A stretch of 64,000 nt of DNA from an uncultured Maricaulis sp. (GCF_947259345.1 NZ_CAMYLS010000001.1:1-64000), one strand, 5' to 3'; shown: positions 8,295-16,206, numbered from the stretch's first letter. The notes: generated by a model not told the origin, from the sequence alone. Numbers and translations: made by a program.

Positions 8295-10028
8295 TTATTT
8301 CGCCGAACAGAGAATTTTGCCGTCGATAAATCCAAGCGTTCTGGCCTGCTCATGCCAGTCGAGCGCAATGGGATGGGTCAGGAGATATTGCAGTGTCAGC
8401 TCGGGCGGTTGACGGCCGTCGAGGATGGCGGTGGTTATCTCCGGCGAGAGGAAAGCCAGGCGGATGCGTTGTCTCACCGGACTGTCAGTCCATCCGTAGC
8501 GCCTGCCGATCGCGGCCAGGGAGATCCCGCGCCGGGTTTCTGACATCCACTGGCGGGCCTTGGCGATGGCGTTGATCAGCGTCTGGTCGGGCGCGCGTTC
8601 GAACTGACCGGTGATGATCTTGATCTCGACGCCGCGCCGGCGCAGCTCAAAGCCGGTCTCGATCCGCAGCTTGTCGGGGTCGATTGAATCGGGAGCAATC
8701 CCGAGTGCGCGGGCCATGCCCGTGCCCGAGAGCTGGATGGTGAGATGTCGAGGTGCGATCAAGACCCGCTCCACGAGGGCCCGAACCACCTCGCCGTCGC
8801 GGGCGCGCAGCCGGTCATGGATGCTGCGCATACCATCTTGCGCCCTGTAAAGCGCGATGGGATCGGCATCGTGAAAAAGCGTATCGCCGGCTTCGGCGAG
8901 GTGGTCTGCGATCGCGCCACACACGGCCCGCTCCATTTTGAGGGCGGGCAGGCGCCAGCCGGAGGGGTCATCCTTGCTACCTTGCATCAGGCGTCGTGAG
9001 ACATAGTAGCGAATGCGCTTGTGCCCGGTTTGTGTTGCTCGCCGAGAGTGGCTGGGCGTCAACCGGTCACCCGTCTCATCGAAGAGCTTGCCGGCCAGCA
9101 GTGACTTGGCATCAGGCTGTTTGAGTTTCCGGGTGATCGGGTCCCGCACCCGCGGCCGGGCCGCGTGCGCCTGGAGCTTGTCTTGAACCCGGCTCCAGAG
9201 CTCGTCGCTGATGATTGCCTCGTGCTGGCCGTCATGGACCAGATGCTTGTGCCGGATGCGCCCGACATAGATCGGATTGGTCAGGATATTGTGGACCGCG
9301 CCGTGCGACAGGACCGCGCCACCAAATTCGCGGCCTGACGCGAACACCCGGTGCTTGGATCGGATGCCCTGGTCCCTGGCCTTGGCGGCAACGGCAGAGA
9401 GGCATTCGTGCTTATCATAGAGCGCGAAGAGCGTGCTGATGTGTCCCGCCTCGGCAGGATTGATCAACAGGCCCCTGACCTTCGGGTCGGGATCGACATC
9501 GTATCCCATGGGCACCATCCCGCCCATCCACAGACCCTTCTTCTTGGAGGCAGCGATCTTGTCGCGAATGCGCTCGGATGTGACCTCGCGTTCAAACTGG
9601 GCAAAGGACAAAAGCACGTTCAAGGTCAGCCGGCCCATCGAGGTCGAGGTGTTGAAGGCCTGGGTGACCGAGACGAAGGAGCAGTTGGCGGTATCGAGCC
9701 GATCGATCAGGCGGGAGAAGTCCGCGAGGGATCGGGTCAGCCGGTCGATCTTGTAGACCACGATCATGTCGACACGGCCGGCATCCACGTCCGCCATGAG
9801 CCGCTGGATGCCCGGGCGTTCCAGCGTACCGCCGGAGATGCCGCCATCATCATAGCGCTCCGGAACCATCTTCCAGCCTTCCGCCTTCTGGCTGGCGATA
9901 TAGGCGGCGCAGGCTTCGAACTGGGCATCGAGCGAGTTGAATTCCTGATCCAGGCCCTCCTCGGATGATTTGCGGGTGTAGATCGCGCAGCGGATCGTGC
10001 GGCGCTCGCGGCTTAAGGGCGTCTCCAT
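8295..10028 (-). CDS. Large serine recombinase (integrase)
   Basis: Site-specific recombinase of 577 residues expected to integrate and excise the island. The N-terminal resolvase domain has the nucleophile motif YTRKS (Ser21), DDGISGGTLERPG and the VYKIDRLTRS segment. A Recombinase domain follows (GMVPMGYDVDPD, about 165-290), then a C-terminal region with GKLFDETGDRL. No clear CxxC zinc pair is seen in the segment usually holding the zinc ribbon. The ATG at 10028 overlaps the DUF2924 stop (TGATG). It is the last gene of a coupled operon and ends at the repeat array next to tRNA-Ser. Confidence 0.93.
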   Translation of the reverse strand: METPLSRERRTIRCAIYTRKSSEEGLDQEFNSLDAQFEACAAYIASQKAEGWKMVPERYDDGGISGGTLERPGIQRLMADVDAGRVDMIVVYKIDRLTRSLADFSRLIDRLDTANCSFVSVTQAFNTSTSMGRLTLNVLLSFAQFEREVTSERIRDKIAASKKKGLWMGGMVPMGYDVDPDPKVRGLLINPAEAGHISTLFALYDKHECLSAVAAKARDQGIRSKHRVFASGREFGGAVLSHGAVHNILTNPIYVGRIRHKHLVHDGQHEAIISDELWSRVQDKLQAHAARPRVRDPITRKLKQPDAKSLLAGKLFDETGDRLTPSHSRRATQTGHKRIRYYVSRRLMQGSKDDPSGWRLPALKMERAVCGAIADHLAEAGDTLFHDADPIALYRAQDGMRSIHDRLRARDGEVVRALVERVLIAPRHLTIQLSGTGMARALGIAPDSIDPDKLRIETGFELRRRGVEIKIITGQFERAPDQTLINAIAKARQWMSETRRGISLAAIGRRYGWTDSPVRQRIRLAFLSPEITTAILDGRQPPELTLQYLLTHPIALDWHEQARTLGFIDGKILCSAK

Positions 10029-10465
10029 CACGCGGCCTTCTTGCGGGTGATGAGGCCGAAGAAGCGCGGGCCGGACCAGTGGGTGCCGGTTATCATCCTG
10101 GCGATGGCGGAAAGCGAAGCGTATGTCTCTTCCTTGTATCGATAGCCCTCTTCCACAACATCAACCCGGTGGGTGACGCCATTCCATGTTCGCATCAGCT
10201 GCGCGCCGGGTTTGAGTTTGGGGGCGGCGGGCTTGGGTGTTTCGCCAGCGGCCATGGAAAGCAGGCGCTTTTCGAGGCGCGGGCTGATCCCGCCCCTGGC
10301 GTCGGCCTGAAGGTCATAGGCCACAAGGCGGGCGAGGAAGGCCTGGCTGAGACCGCGCGGGGGCTTGCTCGCAAAGCTCGCCATCCAGATCGCCACCAGC
10401 TCGTCGCGTGACTTATCCAAGAGACCCTCAAGATCGACCACGATCTTGCGATTGCGCCGGGCCAT
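10028..10465 (-). CDS. DUF2924 domain protein
   Basis: Basic protein of 145 residues that matches DUF2924: the N-terminal 'L..L...W' helical part (SFASKPPRGLSQAFLARLVAYDLQ) and the C-terminal G-x-x-HRVDVVEEGYRYKEETYASLSAIARMITGTHWSGPRFFGL segment. This family is almost always next to large serine recombinases in alphaproteobacterial mobile elements. A role as a recombination accessory or directionality factor is an inference; the biochemical function is unknown to me. It overlaps by one base with both neighbours, implying translational coupling. Confidence 0.88.
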   Translation of the reverse strand: MARRNRKIVVDLEGLLDKSRDELVAIWMASFASKPPRGLSQAFLARLVAYDLQADARGGISPRLEKRLLSMAAGETPKPAAPKLKPGAQLMRTWNGVTHRVDVVEEGYRYKEETYASLSAIARMITGTHWSGPRFFGLITRKKAA

Positions 10466-10938
10466 CAGGCCGCCTCGACGAGTTTGTAGCGCGAGGACCG
10501 GCTTCCTTCGAACGGGGGCAGTTTGTCGATCTCGTAGCCGGATTTCTTGAGCCCGGTCAGCGCCGCCCGCGTCGTATGGGGGAGCCAGTCGAGTGCGGTG
10601 GCCAGGTCGGGCACGGTGGCGCCGGTGTCGGATTTCAGGAGTGCGACCAGGCGGGACTTTTTGGTTGGCGGGGCGCCAGGCTCCTTCGCCGCGGGCTTGG
10701 GCGTCTTCTGATCCGCTATCGTGGGCGGCGCATCGGTCAGGGCCGCCTTGCCGACCTCGGTGAGCGCGATCGCCTTGCCGGTCCTGGTGACAAAACCCCG
10801 GCTGGAGAGGTGTTCGAGATGGGAACTGAGTGCCGGCCCCGCGGCCGGAAGGCCTGAGAGTTGATCAATCGGGATCGGGCCGTCCTTACCGCTGAGCGCG
10901 TCGAGAATAGTGATATGGGCTTTGGTGAGTTTGGACAT
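10465..10938 (-). CDS. DUF3489 domain protein
   Basis: Protein of 157 residues. The N-terminal half looks like a winged-helix segment (KAHITILDALSGKDG...SSHLEHLSSRGFVTRTGKAIALTEVGKAAL). After a Pro/Lys-rich linker comes the DUF3489 core (KKSRLVALLKSDTGATVPDLATALDWLPHTTRAALTGLKKSGYEI). A DNA-binding accessory role is likely but inferred. The ATG at 10938 follows a GGAG-like site, and the stop overlaps the DUF2924 start. It is a regular companion of DUF2924 and serine recombinases. Confidence 0.85.
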   Translation of the reverse strand: MSKLTKAHITILDALSGKDGPIPIDQLSGLPAAGPALSSHLEHLSSRGFVTRTGKAIALTEVGKAALTDAPPTIADQKTPKPAAKEPGAPPTKKSRLVALLKSDTGATVPDLATALDWLPHTTRAALTGLKKSGYEIDKLPPFEGSRSSRYKLVEAA

Positions 10939-11079
10939 GATGGGTCTCCGGCGTGGACCCCGCGCGGGATGCGAGGGGCTGCACTGAGACGAGCCCGGGA
11001 CCTGCAGGGAAGGTGTGACCGGGCGTGATCCGCATGCATGCTCGGGTCGCGGGCCAAGTCCAGTCTCCAGATACACGCC

Positions 11080-11106
11080 GGCCCGCCCTGGAGAGCAGGA
11101 CGGGCC
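11080..11106 (-). terminator. GC-rich hairpin in the DUF5681-DUF3489 gap
   Basis: GGCCCGCCCT (11080-11089) and AGGACGGGCC (11097-11106) pair with one mismatch. It lies just downstream of the DUF5681 stop on the minus strand, in the only sizeable gap (217 bases) of the recombinase operon. There is no clear U-tract, so termination, attenuation or mRNA processing all remain possible. A further CAGGGAA copy lies at 11005-11011. Confidence 0.35.
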
Positions 11107-11155
11107 GCGGCGATGTCACTATTATTGTCCTGTTTGCCGCCCTGGGGCGTTAGGC

Positions 11156-11674
11156 CTAGAGGCCCGGTTCGTCGGTGTCCCCTTCTGTTCCCTTTTCAGT
11201 ATTCGCGTCCTCGTCCGGCAGATATCCATCCCAGGTTTCAATCACGCTGGGCTCGCCATCTTCATGGTAAAGTATCCGCTCGCCGGGCTTTTTGTAGCAC
11301 TCCTCTTCCGGAATTTTCGCGTGCACAAGTTTGACGACAATCTCCTTGTTCGCACTCTCCCTATCGGCACGGCGTTGTTCGGCTTCAAGGTGTTGAGCCT
11401 TGAGCTGATGCACTTTCTCGAACGCCTTGGCATCGCCTTTCATGGCCTTTTCCATAAGTCGCCGGGCCATCAGCTCATCACCTGTCATCACGACGGTCTT
11501 CCCGTTCATCCGGACGGTCTGCTTTTCATCAAGCAGGTCAGCCATGTGGGCGGCCACGTCCTTGGGCTGCTTTTTCGGCCGGCCTCGCGGATTTCCACTC
11601 TGTCCTTTCTTGAAGCGCGTGTCCTCCGGCGGTTTGCCATATCCAATATCGTAGTCGGCAGCATCCTTGCTCAT
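11156..11674 (-). CDS. DUF5681 domain protein
   Basis: Hydrophilic protein of 172 residues. The N-terminus has the DUF5681 signature (DIGYGKPPEDTRFKKGQSGN then PRGRPKK), a motif common in small phage- or island-encoded proteins, followed by a charged helical region. The RGRPKK stretch resembles an AT-hook and suggests nucleic-acid contact, which is inferred. The ATG at 11674 overlaps the methyltransferase stop (ATGA) and has GGAGGG upstream, so the two are coupled. Confidence 0.8.
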   Translation of the reverse strand: MSKDAADYDIGYGKPPEDTRFKKGQSGNPRGRPKKQPKDVAAHMADLLDEKQTVRMNGKTVVMTGDELMARRLMEKAMKGDAKAFEKVHQLKAQHLEAEQRRADRESANKEIVVKLVHAKIPEEECYKKPGERILYHEDGEPSVIETWDGYLPDEDANTEKGTEGDTDEPGL

Positions 11675-12981
11675 TCCAGACCCTCCCACTCAAGACGGAT
11701 CTCGCTCACAAACGAAAAGCGCTCGCCGGTCTGCTCAAGACGAGCGTCCTCACCCGCTGCCGCTTCAAAACGCCGGACGATGAGGTCGCAATAGCGCGGA
11801 TCCAGTTCGATCAATCTTGCCGACCGGCCGCATCCCTCAGCGGCCAGAAGCGTTGAGCCGGACCCTCCGAACGGATCAAGCACCAGACCCTCCAGCGGCG
11901 TCACATCCTTGATCGCATCAGCCACCATGGCGGTCGGCTTGACGGTCGGGTGCATCGCCAACTCGTCGCGCCGGCCTGCTACCCCTGGATAGTCCCAGAC
12001 ATTGGTCCGGTTGCGGCCAAACCTGCCCAGCTGGACATTATTCGTGTGCCGGCCGCCGCGCTTGGCAAACACCGCGACAAGCTCATGCTTTGACCGATAG
12101 AGCGACCCCATGCCGCCCACCTCCTTGTTCCAGACGCAAATGTTCTTCAGCTCACCAATCTCGCCCTCGCCAGCAGCCACAAGCTCGCAGATATGACGCC
12201 AGTCCATGCAGGCAAACGTGATCCCGCCAGGTCTCAGGGCAGCGCTGATGCGCGCGGCCATGGTCTGGAGAAAGCCCGAGAATTCCACATCAGTCATCTC
12301 ACCCGACGCCATGACGAACTCGTCGTGAGTCTTCTTGCCCAGCCCGCTGACATGTCCGGCGATCGGCACGTTGTACGGCGGATCCGTAAAACACGTGTCC
12401 GCGATCTCATCGCCCAGCAGAGCATGATAGGTCGCGGCATCGAGCGCGTCTCCGCAAACCAGGCGATGCCGACCCAGCAGCCAGACATCACCAAGCCGGC
12501 TGACAGGCGGCCCGTCGTCTGGCGGCGGCACCTCCTCGGCCTCCTCCGGCGTCTCTTCACCGGCCAGGATCACATCGATCTCGCCAGTCTCGAAACCGAT
12601 CGTCTCGATCTGGAAATCCAGATCCATCTCGATCAGCCCGCCGATCTCCAGTTTCAGGAGTTCATCGTCCCAACCGGCTGTCTCGGCCAGACGATTATCC
12701 GCAATGACATAGGCGCGCTGCTGCGCCTCGCTCATCCCGGACAGCCGCATCACCGGAACCTCGGTCAGGCCAAGAGACTTTGCGGCCTCCAGACGGCCGT
12801 GACCGGCAATGAGATCAAGCTCGTCACTGACCAGGATCGGGTTAGTCCAGCCAAATGCCTGGATGCTGGCAGCGACCTGCTCGATCTGACGTTTCGAATG
12901 AGTGCGAGGATTATTCGAGTAGGGCTTGAGTGCGCGAATCGACACCGTCTCTACGCGGAGGTCCCGGATCGGAGCGGTCAT
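11671..12981 (-). CDS. ParB-like domain fused to N6/N4 DNA methyltransferase
   Basis: A 436-residue two-domain protein. Residues ~1-150 form a ParB/Srx-like domain (NNPRTHSKRQIEQVAASIQ, then DLIAGHGRLEAAKSLG). Residues ~165-410 form a methyltransferase with DPPYN first and the SAM-binding DPFGGSGST later, the order of beta-class amino-methyltransferases (adenine-N6 or cytosine-N4). Such fusions are common on phages and integrative elements and are usually orphan enzymes without a partner nuclease. The start overlaps the stop of the upstream 75-residue gene (ATGA) and the stop overlaps the DUF5681 start. Confidence 0.9.
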   Translation of the reverse strand: MTAPIRDLRVETVSIRALKPYSNNPRTHSKRQIEQVAASIQAFGWTNPILVSDELDLIAGHGRLEAAKSLGLTEVPVMRLSGMSEAQQRAYVIADNRLAETAGWDDELLKLEIGGLIEMDLDFQIETIGFETGEIDVILAGEETPEEAEEVPPPDDGPPVSRLGDVWLLGRHRLVCGDALDAATYHALLGDEIADTCFTDPPYNVPIAGHVSGLGKKTHDEFVMASGEMTDVEFSGFLQTMAARISAALRPGGITFACMDWRHICELVAAGEGEIGELKNICVWNKEVGGMGSLYRSKHELVAVFAKRGGRHTNNVQLGRFGRNRTNVWDYPGVAGRRDELAMHPTVKPTAMVADAIKDVTPLEGLVLDPFGGSGSTLLAAEGCGRSARLIELDPRYCDLIVRRFEAAAGEDARLEQTGERFSFVSEIRLEWEGLE

Positions 12982-13205
12982 GATGCGCCTCCGAAAACGG
13001 GCAGTGGAAAGTGTGCGACAACCTCGGCGGCAAGGAAATCGAACTCCGGCTCACAGGCGTAGTAGGTCCGGCCGTTTGCCATGTTTGCCAGGCAGTAGAT
13101 CCAGAACCAGGATTGCTTGCCGTCGAGATGATCATCGATATCGATCAAACGGTTTGCGAAGTGAATGTGGCCCGGTTGGACCACAGGGGGATTGAATTTA
13201 GTCAT
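12978..13205 (-). CDS. Small hypothetical protein heading the recombinase operon
   Basis: A 75-residue protein with no recognised family. Visible features are HIHFANRLIDIDDHLDGKQSWFWIYCLANMANGRTYYACEPEFDF and few basic residues. The ATG at 13205 is chosen because AAAGAGG lies just upstream and longer starts only read into the leader hairpin. The stop overlaps the methyltransferase start (ATGA), so it is the first gene of the coupled operon ending in the recombinase. Confidence 0.65.
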   Translation of the reverse strand: MTKFNPPVVQPGHIHFANRLIDIDDHLDGKQSWFWIYCLANMANGRTYYACEPEFDFLAAEVVAHFPLPVFGGAS

Positions 13206-13210
13206 TGTTA

Positions 13211-13234
13211 CCTCTTTTGGTTTGCTAAAAGAGG
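13211..13234 (-). promoter_or_regulatory. Hairpin that can hide the ribosome-binding site
   Basis: On the minus-strand mRNA CCUCUUUU (13234-13227) can pair perfectly with AAAAGAGG (13218-13211) around an 8-base loop. The AAAGAGG arm is the Shine-Dalgarno sequence of the gene starting at 13205, so the hairpin would sequester it. Regulation of operon entry by this fold is inferred. Confidence 0.5.
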
Positions 13235-13269
13235 TCGTTAGTTGGAGCACTCAGGCAGGTCTGGTTAGC

Positions 13270-13299
13270 AAAACAAGTGTACTGGTCGTCAAAACAAGT
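13270..13299. promoter_or_regulatory. Direct repeat AAAACAAGT, 21-base period
   Basis: AAAACAAGT occurs at 13270-13278 and again at 13291-13299, exactly 21 bases (two helical turns) apart, upstream of the recombinase operon. The spacing suits a regulator binding one DNA face. The complementary CTTGTTTT could also supply -35-like TTGTTT elements for the minus-strand promoter. Function inferred only. Confidence 0.4.
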
Positions 13300-13304
13300 A
13301 TCCG

Positions 13305-14024
13305 CTAGATGATATTGCGCTTTTTCACATAGCTCTCGATCGCAGTCCGCGTGCGGGAGGACCAAGATGCGGACGTCAACTTTATGATGACTTGCGTGAC
13401 CCAGGCCCCGCTCTTTGATGTGGCAGTAACGCTATATTTGGGGTCCGAGCGCGCCCCGATTGTCACCGGCTCACCCGTCAAATATTCCCAAAGCTTACAG
13501 AGCTCCTCGACGGCCCAGGGCAGCGTTGCATCGCGTTGACGGCTGAGCTTCTTGCCCGGATTTCCAAACCGGTCGTTGGGCGGGGTATTGAGATGGTCAA
13601 TGGCGCGCCAGGCTGCGTCTCTCAGGGAGGCTTCGCTTACCTGGCCTGCGGCTAGGGCCTCTACGACGCTGGGCGAGCGTTGCAACTCGGGCGCATCCAT
13701 CATCAAGAGCTGATCCAGCAGGGCCTCATGGGCTCGCCCATTAAGGTCCAACACGAGAGCGCAATCGATGACCGGGTGCTCAAGCAGGGTTTCAAGCGCC
13801 TGGGTGGCCTGCCGGATTTTGAAGGATCGAGCGCCGCGACGATGGCCACATCGAAGCGACGTGCCGATTTCAGTCAACTCAAGGCGCAGCTGGCCTTTGT
13901 CGACTGGAACTTTTGACGGTGCGAGCATTTCCAGCCAGCCGTCCAGGTCCTCGTCCGTGAACTCTACTGGTTTAAAATCAGAAAACCCGTCATCGCTCCA
14001 CGCCTCATCAATTTTTCTGGGCAT
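13305..14024 (-). CDS. Hypothetical island protein, 239 aa
   Basis: A soluble protein of 239 residues with no recognised family. It starts with an acidic segment (SDDGFSDFKPVEFTDEDLDGWLEML) and ends with a basic one (RTAIESYVKKRNII). There is no signal peptide or membrane segment. It lies between the mobile-element operon and a small two-gene nuclease-like unit on the same strand. Codon use and GC content look like the host's, which favours a real gene. Confidence 0.6.
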   Translation of the reverse strand: MPRKIDEAWSDDGFSDFKPVEFTDEDLDGWLEMLAPSKVPVDKGQLRLELTEIGTSLRCGHRRGARSFKIRQATQALETLLEHPVIDCALVLDLNGRAHEALLDQLLMMDAPELQRSPSVVEALAAGQVSEASLRDAAWRAIDHLNTPPNDRFGNPGKKLSRQRDATLPWAVEELCKLWEYLTGEPVTIGARSDPKYSVTATSKSGAWVTQVIIKLTSASWSSRTRTAIESYVKKRNII

Positions 14025-14072
14025 GCTCTTCTTGCACTCCGTGATCTTTCCGGGCGCATCACGGCAAGCAAT

Positions 14073-14270
14073 CTAGGCTCGGTCAACTATTGTTTGGGCC
14101 GCTCTGATCAATGCCAGGGCGGCTTCGGTACGCCTGATCACAGGCCCAAGTGAATTCGGCAGAGGACCCGTTTGGTGCCGGACGGTCAGCGTGGCTGCGT
14201 CTTCCAGTTCGCCCGTCGCCTGCGCGGCGAGATGATGAAAGAGATCAATCTCATCCGGGGATGCTGTCAC
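14073..14270 (-). CDS. Small helical protein coupled to nuclease-like gene
   Basis: A 65-residue protein (EIDLFHHLAAQATGELEDAA... ALALIRAAQTIVDRA) that is probably all-helical, with no recognised family. It begins with GTG at 14270, overlapping the stop of the preceding gene (GTGA), which points to translational coupling. A role as partner, inhibitor or antitoxin of the upstream PD-(D/E)XK-like protein is possible, but it rests on position only. Confidence 0.5.
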   Translation of the reverse strand: MTASPDEIDLFHHLAAQATGELEDAATLTVRHQTGPLPNSLGPVIRRTEAALALIRAAQTIVDRA

Positions 14271-14761
14271 GCCTCGATTGCCGCGATGAGGGCATCCGCG
14301 ACCTGCGCCATGTGGTGCAGGCGGTAAGGTGTGTACCGATCCTTGCTCGTCGGGCGGTGATTAGGAACCAGACTCATTTTGCGTTTGCCCATATTGGCGA
14401 CAGTCTGCACCGTTCCGGAGGGCATCAGCCAAGCGCTCTCCAGCTTGGCATTATGGCCATCGATCGCGACCGCAAGCAGGTAGAGGCCCGGATCATCGCG
14501 CCAGGTTGATATCCCGACATCAAACTGGACGGTTTGTGGCCGCGTTTCATCCTGGAAGGTCCAGCTCTTGATCTGCAGGCCGATCGCGTGGTGTGTGACC
14601 TTGTCGTGGACCATCACGTCGATACCGTCAGCGTCGACCAGAGGCACGTAGCTCGACAGCCGCCCCTTTGATGCGATCATCAACTGGCAGGCCACAAGGA
14701 TTTCTGCGGCTGTTCCAAGCTGGCCAGACGTGGGCCGTGTGTATGTCGGTTGAGCTTGCAT
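14267..14761 (-). CDS. PD-(D/E)XK-like nuclease-fold protein
   Basis: A 164-residue protein whose N-terminal half has the layout of a PD-(D/E)XK nuclease fold: GQLGTAAE with Glu20, GIDVMV with Asp48 and LQIKSW with Gln63/Lys65 (the Q-x-K variant found in some DUF4365 and intron-associated nucleases). Cleavage activity is inferred. The ATG at 14761 is used; a GTG at 14770 would add three residues. It is divergent from a C-protein-like regulator, with C-box-like sites between them, and is followed by a coupled 65-residue gene. Confidence 0.55.
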   Translation of the reverse strand: MQAQPTYTRPTSGQLGTAAEILVACQLMIASKGRLSSYVPLVDADGIDVMVHDKVTHHAIGLQIKSWTFQDETRPQTVQFDVGISTWRDDPGLYLLAVAIDGHNAKLESAWLMPSGTVQTVANMGKRKMSLVPNHRPTSKDRYTPYRLHHMAQVADALIAAIEA

Positions 14762-14792
14762 GACATGCACACAAAGGCTTGGGCCCGAGGGG

Positions 14793-14827
14793 AAGTCAAC
14801 GCAAAAAGAGACTCATAGTCTGTAGTC
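14793..14827. promoter_or_regulatory. C-box-like operator (GACT-N3-AGTC)
   Basis: GACTCATAGTC (14810-14820) is a perfect GACT-N3-AGTC palindrome. It is followed by a further AGTCCG at 14824 and preceded by AGTC at 14793. This resembles operators of restriction-modification controller (C) proteins, such as the GACTTATAGTC element of C.Esp1396I. It lies 37 bases before the ATG of the XRE gene, where autoregulation would act. Confidence 0.55.
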
Positions 14828-14857
14828 CGAAAGTATGCGCCGGTGTCCGTTGCTTGC

Positions 14858-15061
14858 ATGGACATTCGCCAGCGGCTTGCAGACAACATGCGCAAATTCA
14901 GGCGCCAAAGAGGCTGGTCCCAGGAAGAGCTGGCCCATCAGGCCGGCGTGCACCGCACTTACATTTCTGGGGTGGAGCGGCTCGTGCGTAATCCGACAAT
15001 CACGATTGTTGGACGGATTGCGGAAGCGCTTGGAGTCTCTGTTGGCGACTTGGTGGACTGA
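14858..15061 (+). CDS. XRE-family regulator, C-protein-like
   Basis: A 67-residue single-domain helix-turn-helix protein (DIRQRLADNMRKFRRQRGWS, then QEELAHQAGVHRTYISGVER). Size, composition and the HRTYIS...ERLVRNPTI segment match controller proteins of type II restriction-modification systems, which activate their own gene and the nuclease gene with a delay. ATG at 14858 is chosen; GTG at 14843 is an alternative. The adjacent GACT-N3-AGTC element supports the C-protein reading. Here it is divergent from the nuclease-like gene instead of cotranscribed. Confidence 0.85.
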   Translation: MDIRQRLADNMRKFRRQRGWSQEELAHQAGVHRTYISGVERLVRNPTITIVGRIAEALGVSVGDLVD

Positions 15062-15108
15062 GGTCCGCTTTGGCGCAGGAGCGGACCCAGGAAACCACGC
15101 GCGTTGCC

Positions 15109-16206
15109 TCAACCCGACAAGATACGGGGCTCGGGGTGGCGGCTGGAGATCTGATCGCTGTTCTGATGGTTCAGCCAGTACTCGAACAGGTCGAGACCAG
15201 CATCAAGTTTCTCGACATGGACGACCTCCTTGGATTCCTCTTCGTCATATGGCGCGGCGAGTCCTTCGACAGTGGAGGCGTCGCCAACTACGACATAGCC
15301 GAAGCGCTTCAACTTCACCGCATCGACTGTTGCCCGGCCGCGCGCAAACTCAAGGGCAACTCCGGGCTGAACCCCTACGCGGTAGATCTCGGGGCCGATG
15401 ACCTCGTAATAGGCTTGATCGCCTATTGGGCGATGTATCAACAGGTGCGGCGGTGCCAGAAGGTCGCTCGCGACCTTTACCTGCAGCTTTGTTGTCCTCC
15501 CCGCCGTGTTTTCACGGTAGACCTCCAATTCGAGAGTCTCTTCGAGCGCACGGTAGGGGGTCGTCTGGAAGTGGATGACCCCGTTCGATGACATCGCGAT
15601 CCGGCGCAGGTCCTCCTCGGCTTCGATCGAGGGGAGGTTCGTCAAATACACGTAGGCGACGTTGGCCAATTCCCTCGTGCCCTGAAGGTTCCAACGAGAC
15701 GACCGTAACTCGCCGCTAGTGACTATGCCGGAGAAGGCTTCGGGACTCGTGATGTGGAACAGAAGAACGTCGTAGTCGTCGTCCGCGCGGCGCCAGCACT
15801 GCCCCGATGCATGCCGTGCCAGCCGCCTAGGGCCTTTGACCTCACACCGGTAGAGCTGTGCGCCGTCATCATGGCTTCTAACAAAACCATCGGACCGGAG
15901 CTCGAGAACGAGCCGGGTCAGCTTGCTCTCACGCGGACCGCCGACATCGACAGAGATTTGCGCGACATGAATTCCTGGTTCTTTGTTGAAGACCAAGATG
16001 GCCGGGCTGAAGAAGCTTGGTTGGTAGAACCGCCATTTGGAACCAAACTCGATGAACAGAATTTCGGGCAATAGCGTGCTGCCAAAGGCTGCGTGCCCGA
16101 GCCTCAGTTTTATAAGGCCGTCGAAGCGGTGGAGAACTTCGGCCCCGAGCCCTGCAGATTGCCTTTCCGGCGGCCTGGCAAGCCGTGAATTGTCTGACGT
16201 GTTCAA
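15109..16206 (-). CDS. Uncharacterised 365-aa island protein, possible ART-like core
   Basis: A soluble protein of 365 residues, family not recognised. The middle (about residues 145-205) reads LLFHITSPEAFSGIVTSGELRSSRW ... VAYVYLTNLPSIEAEEDLRRI. The pattern 'FH-hydrophobic-T, then helix, then GEL/GxL, then Y-V-Y-L' is reminiscent of ADP-ribosyltransferase-fold toxins such as DarT-like proteins, but no full H-Y-E triad can be assigned. No signal peptide or membrane segment is seen. Position among nuclease and methylation genes suggests a defence role, by inference only. Confidence 0.6.
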   Translation of the reverse strand: MNTSDNSRLARPPERQSAGLGAEVLHRFDGLIKLRLGHAAFGSTLLPEILFIEFGSKWRFYQPSFFSPAILVFNKEPGIHVAQISVDVGGPRESKLTRLVLELRSDGFVRSHDDGAQLYRCEVKGPRRLARHASGQCWRRADDDYDVLLFHITSPEAFSGIVTSGELRSSRWNLQGTRELANVAYVYLTNLPSIEAEEDLRRIAMSSNGVIHFQTTPYRALEETLELEVYRENTAGRTTKLQVKVASDLLAPPHLLIHRPIGDQAYYEVIGPEIYRVGVQPGVALEFARGRATVDAVKLKRFGYVVVGDASTVEGLAAPYDEEESKEVVHVEKLDAGLDLFEYWLNHQNSDQISSRHPEPRILSG

